Source of the DNA: Domibacillus epiphyticus
GTDB lineage: Bacteria > Bacillota > Bacilli > Bacillales > Domibacillaceae
Reading direction: 5' to 3'
Assembly: GCF_001975785.1 (NCBI RefSeq)
Contig: NZ_MSFI01000019.1
Span: 124,001 to 188,000 of the forward strand
Length of the DNA stretch: 64,000 nt
This document shows, piece by piece, positions 33,462 through 41,188 of this stretch. The notes below the pieces were generated by a model, which worked only from the letters and a program-made list of their open reading frames with translations, had not been told where the DNA came from and did no database searches. Each line of letters starts with the position of its first letter. The first letter of the stretch is position 1. The position numbers and the translations under genes were made by a program.

Positions 33462-33467
33462 TGGTTC

Positions 33468-34742
33468 TTGGCGAATTTTCTTTTGTACACTTCACTATTC
33501 ATCATTTGGATGATGCTGTTTTACCACGCATTTCTCATGATCGGCGGTTATCTGCATTCGTTGAAATATCGTGAATATGAGAAAAAACTGGCAACGCCTG
33601 TTGAAGACTTTCCAAAAGTAAGCATTCTGATTCCGGCCCATAATGAAGAAGTCGTTATTGAAGATACGATTCAGTCAATGATTCAATTAAACTATCCAAA
33701 AGATAAACTAGAAGTCATTATTATTAATGACAATTCGAGTGACAATACAGGCTCCATTATTGACCGATTTGCACAAAAATATGCATTTATTCGGGCAGTC
33801 CACACAAAGCCGCCTCACACGGGAAAAGGAAAATCAGCGGCTTTAAATCACGGGCTGAACTATTCCAGTGGAGACATTATCGTCGTCTATGATGCGGATA
33901 ACACACCGGAACCGGATGCCATCCACTATTTGGCGTTAGGACTGAAGCATGATTCAAAAGCTGGGGCCATTGTCGGTAAATTCCGTGTCGTAAATGCCAA
34001 TAAAAATATACTCACCCGGTTCATCAATATTGAAACATTAACGTTTCAATGGCTGGCTCAGGCAGGACGCTGGTTCTGGTTTAAAATGTCAACTATCCCT
34101 GGGACAAATTTCGCCATCAGGCGTTCCATTCTTGAGCAGCTTGGGGGATGGGATGAAAAAGCTCTTTCAGAAGATACGGAGTTAAGTATCAGGGTCTATA
34201 ATGCGGGCTACTATATTCGTTTTTTCCCGGCAGCCATTACATGGGAGCAGGAGCCTGAAAACCTGAAGGTGTGGCTCCGCCAAAGGACAAGATGGGCGAG
34301 GGGAAATCTCTATGTCATTTTTAAATATTTGTTTCGCATGCACAAATTAAAAAATAAAAAAGTGTTGGTCGACATCTATTATTTCTTATTTACGTATGTT
34401 CTGTTTTTTGGAGGCATTCTCCTTTCGCACTCAATTTTTGCTGTCAATTTAGTGCGGGATCTAGAGCTTTCGATTGGTGTCGTTTCCTATGTTTTATTAG
34501 TAGTCGGATTTCTGCTTTTCGTAACAGAAGTATGCCTGGCATTAAGCATGGAAAACGATCAATTAACATTTAGAAATTTTCTGTCAGTCCTGTTCATGTA
34601 TTTCACCTACTCTCAAATGTGGCTCTTTCTTGTAATGTATTCTTCTTTTTTGGAAGGGAAGAGAATGTTGTTCCGGCAGGAAGCTAAGTGGTATAAAACG
34701 CAGCGCTTTAAACAACCGACAAAAGAAAATCATTCCGCTTAA
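33468..34742 (+). CDS. Processive family 2 glycosyltransferase, YdaM-like
   Basis: 424 residues. Membrane helix at 5-25, a cytosolic GT-A domain with IPAHNEEVVIEDTI, NDNSSDNT, the DxD-type VYDADN, ALSEDTELS and the processive-synthase motif RQRTRW, then three or four C-terminal helices. This is the BcsA/PgaC-like layout, without a PilZ domain, so direct cyclic di-GMP activation is not evident. Start is TTG 33468 after GGAAGG. It sits between YdaL-like and YdaJ-like genes and should polymerise and export the matrix polysaccharide. Monomer unknown. Confidence 0.88.
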   Translation: MANFLLYTSLFIIWMMLFYHAFLMIGGYLHSLKYREYEKKLATPVEDFPKVSILIPAHNEEVVIEDTIQSMIQLNYPKDKLEVIIINDNSSDNTGSIIDRFAQKYAFIRAVHTKPPHTGKGKSAALNHGLNYSSGDIIVVYDADNTPEPDAIHYLALGLKHDSKAGAIVGKFRVVNANKNILTRFINIETLTFQWLAQAGRWFWFKMSTIPGTNFAIRRSILEQLGGWDEKALSEDTELSIRVYNAGYYIRFFPAAITWEQEPENLKVWLRQRTRWARGNLYVIFKYLFRMHKLKNKKVLVDIYYFLFTYVLFFGGILLSHSIFAVNLVRDLELSIGVVSYVLLVVGFLLFVTEVCLALSMENDQLTFRNFLSVLFMYFTYSQMWLFLVMYSSFLEGKRMLFRQEAKWYKTQRFKQPTKENHSA

Positions 34743-34787
34743 CAAAATTAATCTGAATATTCAGTATTTATGGGAGCTGTAATAAAC

Positions 34788-34862
34788 ATGACATTTTTCG
34801 AACCGGTTTACATCGAAACACGCATCGATATTAGCCAAACTCTCAGGCGCAGCCAGAACTAA
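34788..34862 (+). CDS. Possible 24-residue ORF in the ydaM-ydaJ gap
   Basis: ATG with GGGAG 11 bases upstream, encoding MTFFEPVYIETRIDISQTLR plus four residues. It fills most of the 140-bp gap between two operon genes. It may be a real micropeptide, a relic of a lost gene (ydaN is absent here), or chance. Confidence 0.25.
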   Translation: MTFFEPVYIETRIDISQTLRRSQN

Positions 34863-34882
34863 GCCGTAGGAAGGAGAAAGGA

Positions 34883-35977
34883 GTGAGGAAAAAAATGCTT
34901 CTTATCAGTACTGCTTTTTTCATCGCCAGTTTCGGGATGTTCTATCTTTTTCTTAAAGAAGAATCCGTGAAGCGTTTTGCTGTTGAAGGGTTTATCGAAA
35001 AGTGGCTAAAGAACAATAATGGAACGATTGCGACGTATATTCAGGATGGGGAGCTGGAAGATGACGATTTAGTAAAAGGGAGAGAAGCTTTATCAGAAAC
35101 GTTAGGATTATGGATGGAGTATTCTCTTTTAAAAGAAGATCAAGCACTCTTTGAAGATGCGTATACACAATTAAAGCGTTATTTTTTAGATCAAAATGGA
35201 TTTGTTTATTGGAAGTTGACGGAAAGCGGAAAAAAAGAGGTTTCTACGAATGCACTGGTGGATGATTTGCGAATTAGCCGGGCTCTTTTTCAAGCAGGGG
35301 AAAAGTGGAAGGATGACCGTTATGATCAAACAGCAAAAAAGATAAGCAAGTATATTGTAAAACACAATTTATATGAAATGAGTTTAACCGATTTCTATGA
35401 TAAAAAGATTGGGGATGGCAGCAAGGTCATTACGCTGTCTTATATTGAACCAGATTCATTAAAACAGATGGAAAAACAAGGTGTCATGGATAAAAAATTG
35501 ATGAATAGCATGTTCGGTATTTTGAAAAATGCGCCAGTTAGCGGCGCGTTTTTCCCGAAGTCGTATAACGTGGAAAAAAAGGAATATCAGTACGATCAAA
35601 ACGTTAACCTGGTGGATCAATCCCTTGTGGCTTATTACCGAGAAAAAAACGGCTATTCGACTAAAGCCTTTAATCAATTTGTTAAGAGGGAAATTAAAAA
35701 GCACGGTGTCATATATGGGCAGTATGATAGAACGACGGGACAGCCGATTGTCGAATACGAGTCTCCTGCCATCTATGCATGGATCATTTTGTATTGTTTA
35801 GAACTGAATGATAAAGAGCTGGCCAAAATAATGTTTGAAGAGATGGCCAAATTTCAGACAAAGGACTCAGAGTATTATGGCGGCTATTCAATATATAAAG
35901 AGGATACCCATATATTTGATAACCTAGTTCCTTTACTTGCGGAAAGAGAGATGTATAACAGAAAGATCATTCAATAA
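34883..35977 (+). CDS. Glycosyl hydrolase family 8-like protein, YdaJ-like
   Basis: 364 residues, GTG start with GAAGGAG upstream. N-terminal membrane anchor (about 4-22), then an all-helical (alpha/alpha)6-type domain: SETLGLWMEYSLLKED, DQNGFVYWKL, NALVDDLRISRALF (acidic residues in the position of GH8 catalytic groups) and LSYIEPDSLKQM. GH8-like partners of synthases (BcsZ, YdaJ) trim polymer during export. Third gene of the yda-like operon; the hairpin at its end overlaps the tatC 3' end from the opposite strand. Confidence 0.78.
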   Translation: MRKKMLLISTAFFIASFGMFYLFLKEESVKRFAVEGFIEKWLKNNNGTIATYIQDGELEDDDLVKGREALSETLGLWMEYSLLKEDQALFEDAYTQLKRYFLDQNGFVYWKLTESGKKEVSTNALVDDLRISRALFQAGEKWKDDRYDQTAKKISKYIVKHNLYEMSLTDFYDKKIGDGSKVITLSYIEPDSLKQMEKQGVMDKKLMNSMFGILKNAPVSGAFFPKSYNVEKKEYQYDQNVNLVDQSLVAYYREKNGYSTKAFNQFVKREIKKHGVIYGQYDRTTGQPIVEYESPAIYAWIILYCLELNDKELAKIMFEEMAKFQTKDSEYYGGYSIYKEDTHIFDNLVPLLAEREMYNRKIIQ

Positions 35978-36007
35978 GGCTGCGTACCTATATTGGCAAG
36001 AAAATTA

Positions 36008-36050
36008 GCTGTTTGCCGCGAAACTCAGCTCGCGGCAGCAGCCATTTTTC
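36008..36050. terminator. Terminator between the yda-like operon and tatC
   Basis: GCTGTTTGCCGCG / CGCGGCAGCAGC arms (2-base bulge) followed by T5 on the plus strand; it overlaps the final codons of tatC. Confidence 0.7.
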
Positions 36051-36744
36051 GTTTATACACCATTTTTGACAGAGATACACTCACTTCATACAGTAAAATA
36101 AGCGGAATGATGACAAGGACATCCGATAAAAAGTCAGGCGGTGTAATTAAAATCGATACGACGATCAACGCAAAGTATGCGAACTTGCGCATTTTTTGCA
36201 AATTGTATGGATTCAGGATGCCAAGGTTAGTTAAAAACATCATGACTACCGGCATTTCAAACAACACTCCGAATGGAAGCGTCATGTGGAGCAAAAATTT
36301 AAAATATTTTTCAGTCGTAAAAAACGTCGCAAACATATCTCCGGAGAGTGACATTAAAAATGACAGTACGATTGGGAAAAGCACAAAATAGCCGAATGAC
36401 AAACCGGCAAGAAATAAGAAAAAAAGAGCCGGAATGTACGTAAGTGTCACTTTTCGTTCAGCCGGTGAAAGTGCCGGCTTAATGAAGAGCCAGAGCTGAT
36501 GCGCGGCCACTGGAATCACAGCGGCACCTGCAACGACGGCAGCGATGATGACATAAACCATAATAATGTCGCCAGGGCCGAGCAGTGCGAGTTTAAAAGG
36601 CAGATCTTTCACGATGTAATGGTATATATCCTGTACAAATGTGAAGGAAATAATGAAAAAAAGCATAAAGGCTGCAACAGTAATAATAAGCCGTTTTCTC
36701 ATTTCTTCAAAATGTTCGAGTGCCTTCATATTTTGATCTTCCAC
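36025..36744 (-). CDS. tatC: Sec-independent translocase TatC (TatCd type)
   Basis: 239 residues, GTG start 7 bases after GGGAGG. Six membrane helices. Conserved features: HFEEMRKRLI at the N-terminus, LGPGDIIMVYV, ERKVTLTYIPALFFLFLAGLSFGYFVLFPI, LPFGVLFEMPVV and SILITPPDF. These match TatCd of B. subtilis closely. TatC recognises twin-arginine signal peptides. It follows tatA in a phoX-tatA-tatC operon, but a terminator-like hairpin separates tatA from tatC. Confidence 0.96.
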   Translation of the reverse strand: MEDQNMKALEHFEEMRKRLIITVAAFMLFFIISFTFVQDIYHYIVKDLPFKLALLGPGDIIMVYVIIAAVVAGAAVIPVAAHQLWLFIKPALSPAERKVTLTYIPALFFLFLAGLSFGYFVLFPIVLSFLMSLSGDMFATFFTTEKYFKFLLHMTLPFGVLFEMPVVMMFLTNLGILNPYNLQKMRKFAYFALIVVSILITPPDFLSDVLVIIPLILLYEVSVSLSKMVYKRKMAAAAS

Positions 36745-36758
36745 TTGAATACCTCCCT

Positions 36759-36799
36759 AAAAAACGACTGACTCAGAAAACAATGCTTCTGAGTCAGCC
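36759..36799 (-). terminator. Internal terminator between tatA and tatC
   Basis: On the minus strand, GGCTGACTCAGAA pairs with TTCTGAGTCAGTC and is followed by GTTTTTT, just before the tatC ribosome site. Partial termination here would give more TatA than TatC. Confidence 0.75.
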
Positions 36800-36836
36800 T
36801 TCCCTTTACTATTCGTCCGTCCCCTGCATATGTCTA

Positions 36837-37037
36837 TTAAGCAAGTGTTTTTTCTTTTTCTTTTTTCTTTGGTTTTTCTTCTTCGTCATCCGACACAAGA
36901 TCACGCGTCGATTTTTTAAATTCTTTTAACGTCGATCCGAATGCGCGGCCGATTTCCGGCAGTTTTGAAGGACCGAAAATGATCAATGCAATAACGAGAA
37001 TTAAAATTAAGCCCGGTACACCAATGTTTTGCAGCAT
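36837..37037 (-). CDS. tatA: Tat pore subunit TatA (TatAd type)
   Basis: 66 residues: one membrane helix (about 6-22), the [14 protein letters not shown] hinge and amphipathic helix, then a charged Lys/Glu tail. Classical TatA/E length. It lies 12 bp after phoX and should assemble the pore with the downstream TatC; the first substrate is very likely the phosphatase encoded just upstream. Confidence 0.95.
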   Translation of the reverse strand: MLQNIGVPGLILILVIALIIFGPSKLPEIGRAFGSTLKEFKKSTRDLVSDDEEEKPKKKEKEKTLA

Positions 37038-37049
37038 GAAAAGTCCTCC

Positions 37050-38693
37050 TTAATATTTAAAACCTGTAATCGCAACGACAGAGGGACGCGGCTGGTTGTC
37101 GCCTTTGCGGTGCGGCCACATGCTTGTCGGATTATTCTTGTCTTCTGTTTCCTCGCCTGGATGCTGTACAGCGAGGAATAGAGTAGTTTCATCATCTGTA
37201 AAACAAGGACCTGTCAGTTCCGCCTCAACTGGTGCGGATGCGAATTGGTACGCTTCGCCCATTGCATCGCCGCTTGTTGGAATAACGAATACGCCGTTAT
37301 TTTTGAACGTTGAGAAAATGCCTTTGTTGACTGAGCTGGATGAAATGTCCGTTACGGTCCATAGATTCGCATCGCTGTCGAACGTTAAATTGTCCGGTGC
37401 GCTGAAGCCGCTTTGACGGCCGCCGCAAGCGAAAATTTCAAAATCGAATGTGAGTGAACCGAGATCATCGTTATCTTCAAGGAAGCGTGTAATGTGTCCA
37501 TGCATATTGCCGTGCTTCGCATTGTTTGTATGCGCAATAAATACAGACTTGTCAAACGGGCTGATTTCTACATCTTCCGGACGGTCTGTCGGTGTGGCAC
37601 CCAGTAAAACGGCAGCATCGTGTGCGTTTACAAGGACATCTGCCTGTGTCTGGAATTTAGCGAGCAATTCTTTATTGTCTTTCGCTGCTGCACGAACTGC
37701 TTCGATCGTCAGTGCGACCCATGTTCCTTTTGCCATATTCGCCGCGTACAATGTACCTTCTTCAAGCAGCTCTGAGTTCGCTTGTTTGCGGGATTTTACA
37801 TATTTGTTTTTACTGATGAATTTATACACACAGGCATCTGTTTTATCGTCGCCCATATACACCGCAATGCGCCCGTCGTTCGTTAAGCCCATCGCTGAGT
37901 TTTCATGATGGAAACGTCCGAGTGCTGTATGCTTGCGTGGCGCAAAATTGCTATCAAATGGATCCACTTCTACGATCCAGCCGTAATGTGTTTGATTTAA
38001 AGAAGCAGCAGCTGACGTGGATTCATAGTTTTCTTCTGCAGACAAGACCGTATTCCAGAGCGTTTTTCCACCGGAGCAGTTTGCGAACGTACCCTGGACA
38101 ATGTCGACATTGCCTACAGCCTTTGCCCCGCGTGCCGGACCTGTCAAACGGAATGGTGTAAGGCCTGTAATGCGGCGTGCATAACGAGAATTTGTATCCA
38201 TTTTCCAAACACCTTCATCGTCCTGGTAAATTTCAATAATGGATCCACCTTGATTGTAAAGAAGCTTTTGAATTTGAGCCGCTGAATATTTACCATTTGT
38301 TTTTGGCCCTGTTACCCATAGATCACTTGTATACTCATGATTCACCCATAAAAGTCCACGCTGATTTGAGTTGTTAATTGGGAAAAACATGGTGAAATCA
38401 TTATTGTAGCCAAATGTATCGCCGGCTTTATTAATGACATCGCCATATGATGCAACAACATCATATTTATAGCCTCTTGGCAAAACAAGGTCATCTTTAT
38501 CAGATGGTTTAATCGGTTTAAAATTTAATCCAGATACTTTTTTCTTAATGCCAAATAAGTGTGAAGCCGCTTTAGTTCCTTGTGCCTGCGTCTTTGGAGC
38601 GAATGAACCGAGCCCTGCAGAGGCAACCGTTAAAGCAGTTACACCTGTTCCAACATACGTTAAAAATTTTCTTCTGTTTAAATCTTGAGACAT
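37050..38693 (-). CDS. phoX: PhoX-family (DUF839) alkaline phosphatase with Tat signal
   Basis: Start chosen at ATG 38693 (AAAGGGTGG 8 bases upstream). 547 residues. Twin-arginine signal NRRKFLTYVGTGVTALTVAS, then a beta-propeller PhoX domain with WVNHEYTS, LSAEENYESTS, GRFHHENSAMG, FIAHTNNAKHG and NLTFDSDANLW. PhoX enzymes are Ca/Fe-dependent monoesterases exported folded by Tat. Here phoX occupies the place of phoD in the B. subtilis phoD-tatAd-tatCd operon, so it comes with its own translocase. A Pho-box-like repeat lies upstream. Confidence 0.9.
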   Translation of the reverse strand: MSQDLNRRKFLTYVGTGVTALTVASAGLGSFAPKTQAQGTKAASHLFGIKKKVSGLNFKPIKPSDKDDLVLPRGYKYDVVASYGDVINKAGDTFGYNNDFTMFFPINNSNQRGLLWVNHEYTSDLWVTGPKTNGKYSAAQIQKLLYNQGGSIIEIYQDDEGVWKMDTNSRYARRITGLTPFRLTGPARGAKAVGNVDIVQGTFANCSGGKTLWNTVLSAEENYESTSAAASLNQTHYGWIVEVDPFDSNFAPRKHTALGRFHHENSAMGLTNDGRIAVYMGDDKTDACVYKFISKNKYVKSRKQANSELLEEGTLYAANMAKGTWVALTIEAVRAAAKDNKELLAKFQTQADVLVNAHDAAVLLGATPTDRPEDVEISPFDKSVFIAHTNNAKHGNMHGHITRFLEDNDDLGSLTFDFEIFACGGRQSGFSAPDNLTFDSDANLWTVTDISSSSVNKGIFSTFKNNGVFVIPTSGDAMGEAYQFASAPVEAELTGPCFTDDETTLFLAVQHPGEETEDKNNPTSMWPHRKGDNQPRPSVVAITGFKY

Positions 38694-38774
38694 GACTAGA
38701 CCCACCCTTTATGTATTTTATTAAACGCCCAATAGCTATATTAGAAAATGTTTGTAAAGGTTCTATACGATAAT

Positions 38775-38802
38775 TGTTTGAATATTGTTAAAAAAAGTTT
38801 AA
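38775..38802 (-). promoter_or_regulatory. Pho-box-like direct repeats before phoX
   Basis: On the minus strand: TTAAAC, 5 bases, TTAACA, 5 bases, CAAACA. The 11-bp period and TTNACA-like hexamers fit the PhoP binding consensus. Followed about 7 bases later by TATAGA as a possible -10. Fits phosphate-starvation control of phoX. Confidence 0.45.
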
Positions 38803-38867
38803 GTTATGAAAATATTTGAAACTTTCTTTACGATTGGTCGTACTATTTGGTGAAGAGAGGTGGTCGG

Positions 38868-39029
38868 GTGAAAGTTTTTATCGGTTCGATTCTTGTTATA
38901 TTGCTTATCGGAGCTGGTATATGGCTCATGCTGTCGCCTTCGTTTAAAAAGGTCGGGGAGACAGCAAGTAAAGTGAAAGATAATTTAAAGGAGGGTCATC
39001 ATGATGGAAACCGTGAAGAAGAAAAATAA
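38868..39029 (+). CDS. Small single-helix membrane protein
   Basis: 53 residues from GTG 38868 (AGAGGTGG just upstream). One membrane helix (VFIGSILVILLIGAGIWLML) and a charged tail (KVKDNLKEGHHDGNREEEK). It overlaps the SPFH protein gene by 29 bases in another frame, implying translational coupling. No family recognised. Confidence 0.6.
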   Translation: MKVFIGSILVILLIGAGIWLMLSPSFKKVGETASKVKDNLKEGHHDGNREEEK

Positions 39030-39855
39030 AGGAATGAACAAAAAGATGCTTGGCGGTTCGCTTGTGGCACTTGCTCTTATTATTTGTATTGCTCTTTTCT
39101 CCATGTTTATAGAAAAAATTCCAAACGGTTATGTAGGGGTTGTGTACAGTCCGAACGGCGGGGTGCAGGATGAGACACTTGGCCAAGGGTGGCATCTTGT
39201 CGGCCTCTTCGACAAAGTAACAGTTTACCCAGTGCGAATGCAGACGGTTAATTATAAAGATATTCAAGTCGCGACGTCAGATGGAAAAAGCGTAACCGTT
39301 GATTTTGCTTATAATTACAGCATTCAACCGGATAAAGTCGTCGATGTGTTTAATAAATTCGGTCCGGTTGAAGTGGAGCAAATTGAAGAATCCTATTTGC
39401 GTACACGTCTGTGGGATGCAGGACGAAAAGGAATAGCGAAATACTCGGTAATTGATACATACGGCGAAAAATCATCCGAAGCCGCCGTTGATGTACAAAC
39501 CCTTTTTTCTGAAGACATTAAAGAGCTGGGTTTCGTTGTAGATAATATGACGCTCGGTGTACCGAAGCCGGATAAATCAACCCAGGCTGCCATTAATAAA
39601 CGGGTGGAGGCTGCACAGGAGCTTGAGCGAAAACAAATTGAATTGAAGATAGCAGAAGCGGAAGCGCAGAAAAAGAAAATCGAGGCCCAGGGAATCGCTG
39701 ATTACAATCAGATTATAAAGGAATCGATTTCACCGGAAGTCATTCAAAACAAGTGGATCGAAAAATGGGATGGTGTAATGCCTAAGGCGACGGGGTCCAA
39801 TCAGTTGATTCAAATACCAATTGAAGATGCCCCTGCTGCAAATACGAATCAGTAA
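39001..39855 (+). CDS. SPFH/band 7 (prohibitin-like) membrane protein
   Basis: 284 residues. N-terminal membrane helix (about 16-36), then a band 7 domain (IPNGYVGVVYSPNGGVQDETLGQGWH at its start is typical), and a helical Glu/Lys/Ala-rich segment (about 200-245, ELERKQIELKIAEAEAQKK) that drives oligomer formation. It should form large membrane rings or microdomains. The short upstream membrane protein overlaps its start (AAGGAGGGTC site inside that gene). Single transcription unit with terminator. Confidence 0.92.
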   Translation: MMETVKKKNKGMNKKMLGGSLVALALIICIALFSMFIEKIPNGYVGVVYSPNGGVQDETLGQGWHLVGLFDKVTVYPVRMQTVNYKDIQVATSDGKSVTVDFAYNYSIQPDKVVDVFNKFGPVEVEQIEESYLRTRLWDAGRKGIAKYSVIDTYGEKSSEAAVDVQTLFSEDIKELGFVVDNMTLGVPKPDKSTQAAINKRVEAAQELERKQIELKIAEAEAQKKKIEAQGIADYNQIIKESISPEVIQNKWIEKWDGVMPKATGSNQLIQIPIEDAPAANTNQ

Positions 39856-39867
39856 TCTATAAGCAAT

Positions 39868-39900
39868 AAGCCCTTTGCCACCGGCAAGAGGGCTTTTCTA
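39868..39900 (+). terminator. Terminator after the SPFH gene
   Basis: AAGCCCTTTGCC / GGCAAGAGGGCTT stem (one wobble or bulge) with T-rich tail. Confidence 0.75.
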
Positions 39901-40030
39901 TTTCCACGGGTGAAAAATGCTGTTTTTCTGCTAAATGTTTAGATGTTGTTTAATAGAACTAATTTATTGGAACGGGATGATTCTAAGATTATGTTAAAAT
40001 AGAAAAAAAAGGATAAAGGAATGTGTTCGG

Positions 40031-41068
40031 ATGCTTCAATTGAAGAATATACGCAAAAGTGAGGAGAATAAAGTACTGCTGCCCCCGTTCAGTTTATCTG
40101 TATCTGACGGAGAAGTGGCAGCGATTCAATGCAACCATGAATTTCGTAATGAGTTAATGGCCATTTTAAGCGGTTTGTCTATTGTATCGGAGGGAGCATT
40201 ATATATAAATGAAACGAAAATCGCACCAGGACAAAAAAAGATGTTTCAACAAATTGGGTACGTTTACATGCAGGATGAGCTATATACTCGGCTGTCCGTA
40301 ATCGAATATTTACGCTTTTTTCAGCAGCTGCATGATGGCAAAGTAAATCTTAACGAATTGACCGATTCGTTTGGACTGATGAAGAAGAAGAACGTACGAA
40401 TTGAAAAACTATCATATTCAGAAAAAGTGCGGGTTCTGACGGCAAAAGCGCTCGTCCATGATCCGGACTTACTTATACTTGAGGAACCATTTCAATCTAT
40501 CGATCTTGAAAGCAAATATATCATTCAACGTGCTGTAGAATCATTTGCCTCTCGCGGGAATGTAGTACTAGTTTTGGCAAGTTACCTGGAAAATGCCATG
40601 GCGCTTACTGACCAAATTTATGTTTTAAATGAGAGCGGATTAAAACAAAGGGAGATTCAGTTAGAAAATGAGATGGAAATGGAAGAGGAAGCAATAGAGC
40701 GGAAAGAAGACTCTGTCATGTTTCCAAATGCCATTCAAATGAAGATTCCATCAAAACTTGAGGATAAGTTAGTGCTGTTTCATCCAGATGAGATTGATTA
40801 TGTGGAGAGCGTGGAAGGTTCTGCGCAGCTTTATGTGCAGGGTGAGTTTTTTCCTTGTTCGCTTAGTCTTAGTGACTTAGAGGACAAACTGCGACCTTAT
40901 GGATTTTTCCGATGCCACCGCTCGTTTATTGTGCATTTGCCGAAGGTCAGGGAAGTGGTGACATGGACGCGCAACAGTTACAGTCTCATCCTGACGAATT
41001 CAGAAAAAAGTTCGATCCCTCTTTCGAAAGGAAAGCTTTCGGAGTTAAAAGAGAAACTGGACATTTAA
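40031..41068 (+). CDS. ABC-ATPase-like/LytTR fusion transcription regulator
   Basis: 345 residues. Residues 1-205 have the plan of an ABC ATPase with a recognisable Walker B (PDLLILEEPF) and a weak signature (LSYSEKVRVLTAKAL). The Walker A loop is replaced by AIQCNHEFRNELMAIL, which lacks the GxxGxGKS/T lysine. After an acidic linker (about 215-232) comes a LytTR DNA-binding domain (about 245-345) with HPDEIDYVESV, FFRCHRSFIVHLPKV and PLSKGKLSELK. It probably senses or mimics the transporter ATPase and regulates the ABC exporter directly downstream, where 21-bp-spaced repeats suit a LytTR dimer. Confidence 0.88.
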   Translation: MLQLKNIRKSEENKVLLPPFSLSVSDGEVAAIQCNHEFRNELMAILSGLSIVSEGALYINETKIAPGQKKMFQQIGYVYMQDELYTRLSVIEYLRFFQQLHDGKVNLNELTDSFGLMKKKNVRIEKLSYSEKVRVLTAKALVHDPDLLILEEPFQSIDLESKYIIQRAVESFASRGNVVLVLASYLENAMALTDQIYVLNESGLKQREIQLENEMEMEEEAIERKEDSVMFPNAIQMKIPSKLEDKLVLFHPDEIDYVESVEGSAQLYVQGEFFPCSLSLSDLEDKLRPYGFFRCHRSFIVHLPKVREVVTWTRNSYSLILTNSEKSSIPLSKGKLSELKEKLDI

Positions 41069-41069
41069 T

Positions 41070-41142
41070 TGCTCCATTCAGCTGAAAAAATGCTCCATTC
41101 GTGGGGAATATGATGCTTTTCACCTTGATATTGCTGCTTTTC
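41070..41142 (+). promoter_or_regulatory. LytTR-type direct repeats before the ABC exporter
   Basis: TGCTCCATTC at 41070 and again at 41091 (21 bp apart), and TGCTTTTC at 41114 and 41135 (21 bp apart). LytTR proteins bind pairs of about 9-bp direct repeats with about 12 bp between them, a 21-bp period. The sites begin right after the ABC-LytTR stop codon and end 47 bp before the exporter start. Confidence 0.65.
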
Positions 41143-41188
41143 TTTTAAGGTGGGGATATAGTGGAGACACGATCAGCGAAGGGAGCAA

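Noticed and set aside
34788-34885. Stretch with CACGCA, GCCAAAC, CGCAGCC and CTAAG resembling parts of a cyclic di-GMP-I riboswitch before the ydaJ-like gene
   Set aside because: The P2 hairpin and the 3' AGCCxGTTxCCG element are missing and spacing is wrong, unlike the good candidate at 8791-8874.
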